Of a stretch of DNA of 64,000 nt, positions 34,698-44,164 are shown one piece after another. Source of the stretch: Akkermansia muciniphila (GTDB lineage: Bacteria; Verrucomicrobiota; Verrucomicrobiia; Limisphaerales; UBA9464). The translations under genes were made by a program, and so were the position numbers. How positions within the stretch are numbered: position 1 is the stretch's first letter; every line of letters begins with the position of its first letter. A model generated the notes under the pieces. That model was not told where the DNA came from, made no database searches, and worked only from the letters and a program-made list of their open reading frames with translations. Location: positions 1 to 64,000 of the forward strand of contig CAMDGV010000010.1 of assembly GCA_945898055.1 (NCBI GenBank). Direction: 5' to 3'.

Positions 34698-36437
34698 TCA
34701 TGGCTGAGTTCCGAGTACGGGAACGCTCGGTTTGTTTGGGACAGGTGCCTCGTACCACGAACCGTCGTCGCGTACAAACAGAAGTCCCATGTCACGCCAA
34801 TAACGGAGGCGCGCTAAGTTGTAGTTCACCAACGCCGCAGTGCGTCCATTTCGGGAAATATTCAAATCGGATTGGGCATCGAGTAAATCGCGCGTCTGAC
34901 CTCGCCCCAGTTGCATCCGGAGTTCCTGTTCTTCGACCCGCCTTTCCCCTAATTTGACACTCAACTCTGAATTCTCAAAATTACGCCGCGCTTGTTCCAA
35001 GGTTCTCCAGTCGCTCGAAACCTGTAAACGGACTGTATCCAACGCCAAGGCAAACTCGCGTTTGGAACGTTCAGCGGTGATTAAGGCCCTACGAAGTTGA
35101 TTCCGTTGCCCTTTTCGATCCAGCCCAAAGTCGATCTGCAAGCCAGCATTCCATTGATAGAGACGCGGATCAGGGATGGGTAAACCGTTGGTGCCATTAT
35201 TTGAAAAACCAGCACTGCCGACGGCGTCAATTTGAGGCAACATATTATTCTTAGCGATCGGGATTCGGCGCGCGGAATCTTCCACTTGTTCGCGGGAGGT
35301 CTGAAGATCCAAGCGAGTGGCTAATGCCACTTGAATCGCTTGATCCACTGGCACGCCGGGTTCGGCGATCCGCAATTGTTCCAGTTCACGATCATCGAGA
35401 ACGACCTTGGACAGGATCGGAATACCGAGGTTGATTTTAAAACGATCCAACGCTTCACGATAGCCACGGACGGCCTCACTCCAACTGGTCTCTGAGTTCA
35501 GCTCAGCCTGACGAAACTGGTCTAGCGAAGTGCTTGGACGTTGCCCCTCATCGGTGAAGGCGCGTTCGCGGAGGACATTTTCACGTGATCGCGCGAGACC
35601 TAAAAAGGCATTCCGTACGGTATCTCGGCTTTGCAGGACAGCGTAGTAGGAAGAAGCCGTTTCCACCGCAAAGGTTTGCCGATATTGAGCAAACTCTCTC
35701 AGTCCATAAAGCAAACTGCGCTCGGTCTGAGTCAGATTTTCCATGTTGACCCTAAAGCCCGCTCCACGAAACAAAGGTTGGGTGAGGGTGGATCCAAGGC
35801 GGGTCGACGTATTCTGACCGGAACTTCCTGCGAGAAAGCGAAAAAAGTCGGTGGTAAAATCAGTCGAAAGACGAGCGCCGGTGGTGACCAACCAATTGAT
35901 CCCAAAAGCCCCGTATCCAACCACCATTTGGCTTCCATTTCTCAGAGCCGTTGTCTGCTGTTGCGTGATAGGATCAATGCCGTTAACCCGAACTGGGGTA
36001 TCATTCCGGATGTTAGCGCCGCCTCTAGCACTGAAAACGGGGGTCAATAAATGACGAGTCAGCGACAGGTCCAAGGCATTGAGATAAAGCAACTCTTTGC
36101 GGGTCTGATACTCTCGACTTTGCCGGACAGCGAGATCGAGGCAAATATCAAGAGGCAAAACCCGCGCACCCACTTCTAGTCTCCCTTCAACCCCCAGAAA
36201 TGCCCCAGGTTCATCGGCAAGCCGCAATGACTCGAGTGAAATAGGGGCCCGCGGTTCGACGGTAAATTGGGCGTCCATATTAGGGACGCGCTCTGTCTTT
36301 TCTCGGATCAGCTTCGATGCCTCACGATCCGCAGATTTCTTCCAATACTGAGTAGAGCACCCCGCCAGACAAGCCAAGATTCCCAAAGCCATTGTGAACG
36401 GTAACGGATTGATTCTATGTCGATACGTCGGAAGCAA
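34698..36437 (-). CDS. TolC-family outer-membrane efflux lipoprotein
   Basis: This 579-residue first gene of the export operon has a lipoprotein signal with lipobox LACLAGC (about residues 20-26), so the protein is lipid-anchored. Two outer-membrane-efflux repeats follow, with alternating long helices (for example FRQAELNSETSWSEAVRGYR) and strands (NNGTNGLPIPDPRLYQWNAG). It forms the trimeric exit duct for the adaptor and ABC pump encoded just downstream (34 bp). Confidence 0.88.
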   Translation of the reverse strand: MLPTYRHRINPLPFTMALGILACLAGCSTQYWKKSADREASKLIREKTERVPNMDAQFTVEPRAPISLESLRLADEPGAFLGVEGRLEVGARVLPLDICLDLAVRQSREYQTRKELLYLNALDLSLTRHLLTPVFSARGGANIRNDTPVRVNGIDPITQQQTTALRNGSQMVVGYGAFGINWLVTTGARLSTDFTTDFFRFLAGSSGQNTSTRLGSTLTQPLFRGAGFRVNMENLTQTERSLLYGLREFAQYRQTFAVETASSYYAVLQSRDTVRNAFLGLARSRENVLRERAFTDEGQRPSTSLDQFRQAELNSETSWSEAVRGYREALDRFKINLGIPILSKVVLDDRELEQLRIAEPGVPVDQAIQVALATRLDLQTSREQVEDSARRIPIAKNNMLPQIDAVGSAGFSNNGTNGLPIPDPRLYQWNAGLQIDFGLDRKGQRNQLRRALITAERSKREFALALDTVRLQVSSDWRTLEQARRNFENSELSVKLGERRVEEQELRMQLGRGQTRDLLDAQSDLNISRNGRTAALVNYNLARLRYWRDMGLLFVRDDGSWYEAPVPNKPSVPVLGTQP

Positions 36438-36524
36438 AATGGAGCCTTCTAGATCATTTGCGGTTGCTTTTATTCAGTCTTCTTTCGGATTTTAACTTTA
36501 AAATATCGAAGGCGACTGCCTGAT

Positions 36525-37193
36525 CTATTCGGTCAGGTGCCCAGTGTATCCGAGGCCTACTAATTGGTCAAAAGCGTCGTGAATCTCCGAGGGGATCGAT
36601 TGTTCGATCTGAAAACCCTTCGCCGGATAGTCACGTATTCGTTGAAGATCACCCACCATGATTTCGATAACCCGTTCACAACGCAAATGAGGTTCGAGCG
36701 GATAGGCATCAAAGGTCAGCGGCGGGGATGAAACTGAAAGCTCCACTTCCGGCCAAACTTTGCGCACTGTTGCAAAGGTGCACCTTTCCATATACGGCTT
36801 TTGCACAGCAATAATTTGAGAACAGGGCAACCCAAGTTCATCGAGTCGAGCCCGACAAAAAGCGGCATTTTCCCCGGTATTCGTCGCTTGATCCTCAATG
36901 ATGATTCGATCAGCAGGAACACCGAGCTGAAGGGCTCGAGCAGCAAAAAAAGCGGCCTCGCTCATACCATAAAGTCCCGCAGTAAGAGCCCCCACCTTAC
37001 CGCTGCACACTAACCAAGGCGCATAACCTTTTAACCAAAGATCTGCAGCATGATCCGCAACCCGAGGATCATTGCTTCCCAATGCCAAAATCGCATCGGC
37101 AGGCTTCAATCGCATCTTTAATTGATGATAGTCCCAAAGAAGGCGGCCGAGACGCTCGGCTTCGGGAGTCAATGCAGGCGGAGCTTTCTTCAT
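36525..37193 (-). CDS. YdcF/SanA-like DUF218 protein
   Basis: This 222-residue DUF218 protein contains ADAILALGSNDPRVADHAAD, WLVCSGKVG, IIEDQATNTGENAAFCRARL and AVQKPYMERCTFATVRKVWP, the conserved blocks of the YdcF group. YdcF-like proteins bind S-adenosylmethionine or act in envelope maintenance; the reaction is not settled. It has no membrane segment, unlike SanA/ElyC. It begins one base after the end of hisH, so the two are co-transcribed although no functional link is known. Confidence 0.82.
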   Translation of the reverse strand: MKKAPPALTPEAERLGRLLWDYHQLKMRLKPADAILALGSNDPRVADHAADLWLKGYAPWLVCSGKVGALTAGLYGMSEAAFFAARALQLGVPADRIIIEDQATNTGENAAFCRARLDELGLPCSQIIAVQKPYMERCTFATVRKVWPEVELSVSSPPLTFDAYPLEPHLRCERVIEIMVGDLQRIRDYPAKGFQIEQSIPSEIHDAFDQLVGLGYTGHLTE

Positions 37194-37853
37194 TCAAATA
37201 ATCTGGGGTGGCAATGCGGCAGTGTGAGCCTCCGCAATTTCAACAAAGTTACGGAGGAGTTTCAGACCATTTTCCTGACTTTTCTCTGGATGAAATTGGG
37301 TGGCAAAAACGGTGTCTCGCCAAACAGACGAAGCAAACTGACCTCCATACTCAGTACGCGTCGCGATTACCGATGAATCTGCCGGTTGAGGGTGAAAGCT
37401 ATGCACAAAATAGAACCAGCTTTTGTTGGATATTCCTCGATAAAGAGGGCAATCCGGTTGATCGATTTCAATTTGATTCCAGCCGATCTGCGGTATTTTC
37501 AGCTGCGGCCCCTCTGGCGGAGATTGGAAACGGATCACGGGTCCCTTGAAAATTCCTAAACCCCGAGCGCACGAATTAAACTCATCACTCCGCTCGAAAA
37601 GAGCCTGATAACCGACACAAATCCCCAAAAAAGGACGTCGCTCAGCGATCCACTGACAGACCCCCTCCGTGAGTTCTTGGCGATGAAGCGCATTCATGCA
37701 GTCATCGAAAGCACCAACCCCAGGCAAGACAACACCCGAAGCCCCAACCATACCCTCCGCCGTACGGACACGACGAACGGCGGCTCCGACCTTAAGAAGA
37801 GCTTTTTCGACGCTGCGGATGTTACCGGAGTCATAGTCGAGAAGTGCGATCAC
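37194..37853 (-). CDS. hisH: Imidazole glycerol phosphate synthase, glutaminase subunit
   Basis: This 219-residue class I glutamine amidotransferase supplies ammonia to HisF in histidine synthesis. Motifs are LDYDSGNIRSVEKAL, LPGVGAFDDCM, the nucleophile C79 in FLGICVGYQALFE and the His/Glu pair in ATQFHPEKSQENG. The nucleophile loop reads GICVGYQ rather than the commoner GICLGMQ, a conservative change. HisF and other histidine genes are absent from the window. It is the first gene of a two-gene unit with the DUF218 gene. Confidence 0.92.
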   Translation of the reverse strand: MIALLDYDSGNIRSVEKALLKVGAAVRRVRTAEGMVGASGVVLPGVGAFDDCMNALHRQELTEGVCQWIAERRPFLGICVGYQALFERSDEFNSCARGLGIFKGPVIRFQSPPEGPQLKIPQIGWNQIEIDQPDCPLYRGISNKSWFYFVHSFHPQPADSSVIATRTEYGGQFASSVWRDTVFATQFHPEKSQENGLKLLRNFVEIAEAHTAALPPQII

Positions 37854-38199
37854 CCAGTAGATACTAACGGTAGAGCGAGCTGAGGTTCAAGCGACAAGAG
37901 TCGAAGTCAAAAAAAACCTACCTTCAAAGACGAGTTCTTGCTGGTTAGAAAATCATTCTTACGCCGAATCGAATGAAATTAACACCTGAGGCGATGCTGA
38001 GGAAACGGGGGATTTACTTTTAAGGAATTCAGCACGGGGCGGGTTCGTTACACGAGTAATTCATAAAAACGACCTTTCTTTCAAACCACCGGCCCCGATT
38101 GGCAACACTAATGGAAAAGAATAGAATCTGTAATGTTTTGAATTAAAGTGATTTAAGAATTTTCTTTTTTCAAAAATTACTTCTAAGCACAATTGTCAC
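37854..38199. other. Intergenic region, AT-rich on the right
   Basis: This is a divergent intergenic stretch between hisH (minus) and the zinc-ribbon frame (plus). From about 38100 it becomes strongly A/T-rich, with long T and A runs, and is likely to hold promoters. No RNA gene, repeat or gene was recognised. Confidence 0.35.
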
Positions 38200-38469
38200 A
38201 TTAATAACGCAATCTTATGTGACTCCTGCGAGTCCTTGAATCCTCTCGATTCAAAGACGTGCACCCAATGTTTGAGCCCACTTTTTCGGACCTGCGCATC
38301 GTGCGGATCTGCGGTTCATGCCTACTTCGATAATTGCCCAATCTGCGGGGGAAAGACGGGGCGTAATGGGCTCAGGGGTGGACCTGACAGGGTGGGCCGA
38401 CCGGAAGATAGAAACTACCCCCGTCGAATTATCCACAGTTTTTTGAAATTTTTCCGGATCAAATTTTAA
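38200..38469 (+). CDS. Small zinc-ribbon protein, start codon unclear
   Basis: A frame ending at 38469 carries four CxxC knuckles: CDSC, CTQC, CASC and CPIC (LCDSCESLNPLDSKTCTQC, then RTCASCGSAVHAYFDNCPIC). This is the double zinc-ribbon layout of DZANK-like proteins. The only ordinary start, TTG 38236, removes the first CxxC, and no ATG, GTG or TTG lies in frame upstream. An ATT at 38200 or ATC at 38212, or a base error next to the ATG at 38217 (out of frame by one), would include it. Its role is unknown; such ribbons often sit on envelope or regulatory proteins. Confidence 0.5.
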   Translation: MNNAILCDSCESLNPLDSKTCTQCLSPLFRTCASCGSAVHAYFDNCPICGGKTGRNGLRGGPDRVGRPEDRNYPRRIIHSFLKFFRIKF

Positions 38470-38587
38470 AGACCGGACAACCTGCTTAAGAGCGGTTCCT
38501 CTGAACTTTTTCATCGAACTCGAAAGCGTCAGCGACCTCTTTCGGGATAAACTTACTTGCATTTCTTTTCGCTTAACCACCTTTTAA

Positions 38588-41539
38588 TTGGGTGTCTGCA
38601 GAACCCCGGTAGCTTTCTCGTTGAAAACCGCTGCCTTCCATCTCTTCACTATTTTTCTCTTTTTCCTGAGGCCATCGGTCTCTGCTGAAAATCCAAGGCC
38701 CCACTGGGCCTTCCAACCGCTCACCTCTCCAAACCTGCCGACTAACCACCTCACCCATTGGGCACGGAACCCCTTAGATCAATTCGTTCTTGCTCGATTG
38801 GAGACCGCGGGACTTCAACCGTCTCCAGAAACCGATAAAACCACTTGGCTGCGTCGCGTTTACTTGGACCTTATCGGACTCCCTCCCTCGCCGACTGAAG
38901 TGACGGCTTATCGGAATAATACCAAACCGGATGCTGACCGGCAGGTCGTAGACTTTTTGCTCGCTTCACCTCGCTACGGCGAACGATGGGGTCAGCACTG
39001 GTTGGACGTGGTTCGCTATGCCGATACCCACGGTTTCGAGGTTAATACGGAACGTCCAAACGCTTGGTACTATCGCGATTATGTCGTTGGCGCGTTTAAC
39101 TCTGACCTCCCCTATAACCGCTTCATCCGTGAACAAATCGCTGGGGACACCCTCGGTGCTGATTTCGCAACCGGCTTCCTAATTACCGCTTCGGTCTTAC
39201 TGCCTGGGCAAATTGGTGCTGACGAGGTCTCGAAGCGCCTCGCCCGTCAAGATGCCCTAGATGAAATTGTGGTTAATACGAGCCAGACTTTTCTCGGTCT
39301 CAGTATTGGCTGCGCACGCTGTCACGATCACAAGTTTGACCCCGTCACGGCCCACGATTACTACGCAATGCAAGCGTTCTTTGCTGGAGTCGAATACGCT
39401 GACCGCGAAATCAAATCTCCAGAAATTCCGACAAATCCCTTGGAAATTCTCAATCTTAAGACGCGTCTGGCAACTCTCGATCAAGATCTCAGTTACTTTG
39501 AACCCTTGGCTCGCCTCGGCCCAGTCCTTCAAAAAACTAAGGCCCATCACAATGAGGATTCCTTTCCGCCGATCACGGCACGTTTCATTCGTTTTACAAT
39601 TCTGAACGCCAATCTCCATCCCGCCTTGGGGCTCATTGAACCCTGTATTGATGAACTCGAAATTTATACTGATGACGTTAATCAAAAAAATGTTGCCCTC
39701 GCATCTTATGGCACACGAGTAACGGCCTCGGGTAGCCGTGTCTCCGACTCGCACCGTCTCGAATATATTAACGATGGTCTACTCGGTAACGCCCACAGTT
39801 GGATGTCCGACCAAGCCGGTCGCGGTTGGGTCCAATTCGAATTGCCCAAGCCGCAAACTATCCACCGCATTCTCTGGAGTCGCGATCGTGAAGGAGTTTT
39901 CAGCGATCGACTCCCGACCGCCTACTCCATCGAAGTTGGGCTAGAACCCGATTCACTTACCTCGATTGTTTTTCTTCCACCGAATCGCCCCGCTATTAAA
40001 TCCACTGCTAATGTCGATCGATTCACCCCGCGGACAACTAAACGCCTCCGCTTCAGTATTCGAGCAACGACTCAACTAGAGCCCTGTATCGACGAACTGG
40101 AAGTCTTTGATTCCAAGACACGCAATGTCGCCCTTGCCGCATTCGGCACGAAACTGACAACTTCCGGCGATACTTTAGTTCCCAACACTCACTCCCCTTC
40201 ATACCTTCACGATGGCCTTTACGGTAACTCGCGGAGTTGGATGTCGAGCGAGACCGGGCGAGGTTGGATTATCCTCGAATTTCCTGAACCCTGCACTATT
40301 GATCGAGTGATTTGGGGACGCGATCGATTAGGGAGTTTCACTGATCGTCTCGCTACTGACTACCAAGTTGAAGTTGCTGATGCCCTAGGTGATTGGGTTA
40401 CGGTTGCTGGATCTTCTGACCGTTGCGTTCTGGGTTCCAGCGAGCTAAGCCCGAGCCTCGTAAACTTGGGTCGCCCGCCTGCCGAGGCTCAGGCACTCGA
40501 AGCGCTTTTAAGCAAAAAGAAGACTCTCGAATCTCAACTGGCTGCCGCAACGGCAACTCGCTTGGCCTTCGCGGGAGTTTTCCGCAAACCCGATGTGATC
40601 CGGTTACTGAATCGAGGGGATCCAGAACAACCCAAAGAGCTAATCGCACCCGCAATTCCGGCGGTCTTAGGTCGCTTTACTTTAGCCACCAACGCCCCAG
40701 AGACTGATCGTCGGATAGCGCTCGCCAACTGGATAGCTAGCCCTAGTAATCCCCTGACAGCGAGGGTGATGGTCAATCGAATTTGGCAAGGGCACTTTAA
40801 TTTTGGTCTTGTGGAAACTTCGAGCGACTTCGGAAAGAATGGTACGCCACCTAGTCACCCAGAGTTGCTCGATTGGTTAGCCTCAGAATTTATCCGCAAC
40901 GAGTGGTCAATGAAACATCTTCATCGACTGATTGCCCTTTCCTCCACCTACAGACAGTCCGCGGCTATTGATCCCAAAGCGGCACTGCTCGATGCTGATA
41001 TTCGTTTGCTCTGGCGCTTTCCCTCACGTCGCCTCGAATCTGAATCGATTCGGGATTCGATACTGTCCGTGAATGGGCGATTGGACTTCAGTATCGGCGG
41101 CCGAGGCTTTGACCTCTTTGATAATCGCGGCGGGTTAAGTGGTTTTAAGCCTATCGAATCCTTTAAGGGAGCAGGCCTTCGACGAATGATCTACGCGCAC
41201 AAAATTCGCCGGGAACGCGAGGCTGTTTTTGGAGCCTTCGATTGCCCTGACGCTGGACAGAGCACCGCACGTCGGCGTGAATCAACAACTCCGATTCAGG
41301 CACTCAACCTTTTTAACAGTGTTTTCACACTCGAGCAGTCCGCGGCGTTTGCCGAGTGGGTCCGTTTCATCGCGAAGGGAACTGTTGCGGAACAAATCCA
41401 ACGCACCTACCGACTGGCGTTAAGTCGAGACCCAACCGCATCGGAACTGAAGGAATTTAAGCCCTTCGTTGAGCAGCAAGGCTTGGAGGTCCTTTGTCGC
41501 GCCCTTTTCAACAGCAACGAATTCCTCTTCTTACCCTAA
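38588..41539 (+). CDS. DUF1549/DUF1553 protein with twin discoidin-like domains
   Basis: This 983-residue exported protein is of the 'Planctomycete' DUF1549-DUF1553 type. After a signal peptide (about 12-32) the DUF1549 block contains NPLDQFVLARLETAGLQPSP and PRYGERWGQHWLDVVRYADT, and QTFLGLSIGCARCHDHKFDP carries the CxxCH-like motif. Two related beta domains follow (about 320-465 and 480-620), each starting with EPCIDELE and containing GRGW-x-FE and a WxRDR loop. They resemble F5/8 (discoidin) carbohydrate-binding modules and arose by duplication. DUF1553 then follows (NPLTARVMVNRIWQGHFNFG). These proteins are found in carbohydrate-degrading clusters of the PVC phyla; the reaction is unknown. 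The start is TTG 38588. Confidence 0.87.
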   Translation: MGVCRTPVAFSLKTAAFHLFTIFLFFLRPSVSAENPRPHWAFQPLTSPNLPTNHLTHWARNPLDQFVLARLETAGLQPSPETDKTTWLRRVYLDLIGLPPSPTEVTAYRNNTKPDADRQVVDFLLASPRYGERWGQHWLDVVRYADTHGFEVNTERPNAWYYRDYVVGAFNSDLPYNRFIREQIAGDTLGADFATGFLITASVLLPGQIGADEVSKRLARQDALDEIVVNTSQTFLGLSIGCARCHDHKFDPVTAHDYYAMQAFFAGVEYADREIKSPEIPTNPLEILNLKTRLATLDQDLSYFEPLARLGPVLQKTKAHHNEDSFPPITARFIRFTILNANLHPALGLIEPCIDELEIYTDDVNQKNVALASYGTRVTASGSRVSDSHRLEYINDGLLGNAHSWMSDQAGRGWVQFELPKPQTIHRILWSRDREGVFSDRLPTAYSIEVGLEPDSLTSIVFLPPNRPAIKSTANVDRFTPRTTKRLRFSIRATTQLEPCIDELEVFDSKTRNVALAAFGTKLTTSGDTLVPNTHSPSYLHDGLYGNSRSWMSSETGRGWIILEFPEPCTIDRVIWGRDRLGSFTDRLATDYQVEVADALGDWVTVAGSSDRCVLGSSELSPSLVNLGRPPAEAQALEALLSKKKTLESQLAAATATRLAFAGVFRKPDVIRLLNRGDPEQPKELIAPAIPAVLGRFTLATNAPETDRRIALANWIASPSNPLTARVMVNRIWQGHFNFGLVETSSDFGKNGTPPSHPELLDWLASEFIRNEWSMKHLHRLIALSSTYRQSAAIDPKAALLDADIRLLWRFPSRRLESESIRDSILSVNGRLDFSIGGRGFDLFDNRGGLSGFKPIESFKGAGLRRMIYAHKIRREREAVFGAFDCPDAGQSTARRRESTTPIQALNLFNSVFTLEQSAAFAEWVRFIAKGTVAEQIQRTYRLALSRDPTASELKEFKPFVEQQGLEVLCRALFNSNEFLFLP

Positions 41540-41820
41540 CGCTACGTTGTTTAGGTCAATACCTTGAGCTCACGCTAACAAGCGATCGCAGAAAAAATCG
41601 GTCGTGACGAAGTTGAAGCCGTCATCTCGATATTGAGGGATAATTACGTTTCCTCTCGATGACCAATCACCCTACTGAATTATGCACAGTCCCTCGCTTG
41701 CTCAGTTGTCTCTCAGTCCATCACGCTAACCGTCGACGCCATCCACCCTTTAAACCAGACTTGACGCATCTGAGTGTTTACCTTGCGATCAATCTGTCGT
41801 CGGTGGTATAACTCTCAAAT

Positions 41821-42576
41821 ATGGCAGCCATCGGACGGTTCCAGAAGAGCGACGAGATCTTCTACGCGAAAGTGATAGACGGGGAGATCTTTAAGCTTCA
41901 AGGCGATGTTTTTGGTTCTCCTTCTTACGAGAAGAAGGCGACCCTTTTAAAAGGTGTAAAAACCCTGACCCCAGTACAACCGTCAAAGATCATCGCCGTC
42001 GGTCTAAATTACCCTGATCATGCTCGAGAATCGGGTAAAGAACTGCCGAAAGAGCCTCTTTTCTGGCTAAAGGCCCCCTCGTCCTTAATCGCTGATGGCA
42101 CAAAGATTGAAATCCCTTGCGCGACTCATCGGAATGATTTTGAGGCCGAATTAGCCATTGTAATCGGCCGCCGAATGAGGAACGTGACTGCGGCAGCGGC
42201 GGCCCGCTATATTTTTGGTTATACGGCTTCGCAGGACATCACTGATCGCACGATTCAAAATAGCGAAAGCCAATTCGCTCGGTCAAAATCCTACGACACA
42301 TTTACCCCTCTCGGGCCTTTTGTGGAGACGAAGATTGATCCACACAATTTAAGCATTCAACTCTTCCAAAATGGCCAATTGCGGCAGAATGGAAATACGA
42401 GCCAGATGATCTTTAACTGCTTCGATCTGGTTAGCTTTATTTCCTTTAATATGACCCTGCTACCTGGGGATATCATACTGACCGGAACACCCAGCGGGGT
42501 AGGTCCAATTGTATCAGGAGATCGTTTGGAGGTTCGCATCCAACATCTGGCGCCTCTCGTCAACATGGTAAAGTAA
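41821..42576 (+). CDS. Fumarylacetoacetate hydrolase family protein
   Basis: This 251-residue FAH-superfamily enzyme contains IIAVGLNYPDHARESGKELP, LFWLKAPSSLIADGTKIEIP, the metal-binding block HRNDFEAELAIVIGRRMRN and a C-terminal GDIILTGTPSGVGPI. The family includes acylpyruvases and oxaloacetate decarboxylases that cleave or isomerise 2-oxo acids with Mg2+. The exact substrate cannot be told. It precedes cysS by 65 bp and may share its transcript. Confidence 0.87.
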   Translation: MAAIGRFQKSDEIFYAKVIDGEIFKLQGDVFGSPSYEKKATLLKGVKTLTPVQPSKIIAVGLNYPDHARESGKELPKEPLFWLKAPSSLIADGTKIEIPCATHRNDFEAELAIVIGRRMRNVTAAAAARYIFGYTASQDITDRTIQNSESQFARSKSYDTFTPLGPFVETKIDPHNLSIQLFQNGQLRQNGNTSQMIFNCFDLVSFISFNMTLLPGDIILTGTPSGVGPIVSGDRLEVRIQHLAPLVNMVK

Positions 42577-42641
42577 TTAAGCCAGAGCATCGCTCTGCAT
42601 CTTCCCTTTGTTCTTAGCTTAGCTCACCCTCGCGGTCACAC

Positions 42642-44066
42642 ATGGCATTACGCCTTTTTAACACCCTCCGCCGTCAGGTTGAGGAATTTATTCCTTTCGA
42701 CGTCCAAGACAAAAACGTCGGCATGTACTGCTGCGGTCCCACTGTCTACGACTACGGTCACATTGGTAACTTCCGCACCTTTGTGTTCGCCGATCTTGTC
42801 CGACGCTACCTTGCCTTCAAGGGATTCACGGTGAACCACGTGATGAATATCACAGACGTGGAGGACAAGATTATCCGCCGAATTGCTGAAACCAAGACTC
42901 CTTTGGCCGAGTTCACTGGTCGATATACCGACGCTTTTCTCGAGGACCTGGAGATATTAAAGTGTCTCCGGCCCCATCAACTTCCTCGAGCCACCGAATT
43001 CATTCCGCAAATCATCGATCTGATTGTCCGCCTTGAAAAAAGAGGGATCGCGTATCGAGCCAGCGATGGATCGGTCTACTTCGGCATTGCCGCCTATAGA
43101 GCCTGTGGCTGTCAGTACGGACAACTTGTTCAACTCGACCCAGAGGCTCAGCGACGAACGGAACGTGTTTCTAGCGACGAATATGATAAAGAAAACACCT
43201 CAGACTTTGCGCTTTGGAAAGCACGGGTGCCCGAGGATGGATCCGTTTTCTGGGAGAGTCCATGGGGCCAAGGCCGGCCCGGTTGGCATATCGAGTGTTC
43301 CGCGATGAGCATGGCTCTGCTCGGACCTAGCTTTGATCTTCACCTCGGCGGCGAAGACTTGGCTTTTCCTCATCACGAAGACGAAATTGCCCAAAGTGAA
43401 GGCGCCGGTCTTCAAACATTCGGCCGCCCTTTCGTCAAACACTGGATTCATGCTTCCCACCTCCTCGTGGAAGGCAAAAAAATGAGCAAATCGCTCGGCA
43501 ACTATTACACGGTCCGCGACTTGGTCACTCAAGGGTTCTCCGGTAGAGAAATCCGCTTCCTCCTCTTGAGTGCTCATTACCGTGAGACTTTTAATTTTAC
43601 GCTCGAAGGCCTTGAAGGGGCTCGAGTTGCCTTAAACCGAATTGATGTTCTTTTGGGACGACTCACCGAACTCGCGGAATCAAACCCAGCGGTGCCAACT
43701 AATTGTGTTTCCAAATTACCCTTGAGGGTGGCCGAAGCTCTCGATGATGACTTGAATGTCTCGCGGGCTTGGGCCTCGGTCTTTGATTGGGTCCGAGACA
43801 CCAATGTCGCCCTGACCACCGGTCGGTTTCAGCCAACTGATGCCGCACGGGAGTTGGCTGGCTGGCAGTCAATCGAAACAGCACTAGGTCTCGGTCGAAA
43901 ACTCGCTCAACCCACACCTCCGGAGATCCTCGAACGAGTGGATGCACGGACAGCGGCCAAACTGGCTCGGGACTTCGTTAAAGCCGATTTAATCAGGGAA
44001 GAGCTTAAGTCCCTAGGTTGGACGGTCGAGGATACCAAGACCGGAGCCAAACCTAAGCGGCTTTAG
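42642..44066 (+). CDS. cysS: Cysteinyl-tRNA synthetase
   Basis: This 474-residue class I synthetase charges tRNA-Cys. The HIGH signature appears as YGHIGNFRTF and the zinc ligand Cys is in MYCCGPTVYDY. RPGWHIECSAM and HEDEIAQSEGA carry further zinc and substrate residues, and KMSKSLGNYYTV is the KMSKS loop. The C-terminal anticodon region (about 320-474) ends RLEEL-like, with ELKSLGWTVEDTKTG. Length is normal and no inserts are seen. Confidence 0.96.
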   Translation: MALRLFNTLRRQVEEFIPFDVQDKNVGMYCCGPTVYDYGHIGNFRTFVFADLVRRYLAFKGFTVNHVMNITDVEDKIIRRIAETKTPLAEFTGRYTDAFLEDLEILKCLRPHQLPRATEFIPQIIDLIVRLEKRGIAYRASDGSVYFGIAAYRACGCQYGQLVQLDPEAQRRTERVSSDEYDKENTSDFALWKARVPEDGSVFWESPWGQGRPGWHIECSAMSMALLGPSFDLHLGGEDLAFPHHEDEIAQSEGAGLQTFGRPFVKHWIHASHLLVEGKKMSKSLGNYYTVRDLVTQGFSGREIRFLLLSAHYRETFNFTLEGLEGARVALNRIDVLLGRLTELAESNPAVPTNCVSKLPLRVAEALDDDLNVSRAWASVFDWVRDTNVALTTGRFQPTDAARELAGWQSIETALGLGRKLAQPTPPEILERVDARTAAKLARDFVKADLIREELKSLGWTVEDTKTGAKPKRL

Positions 44067-44164
44067 ACAAAGAGGTGACACAATCCCACTCATTGGGGAA
44101 AGAACCCTTCCACAGATTCTCGAGCCAATGGAAAAGGCTCTAGCAAGTTGGTGCTCTCTTCTTC

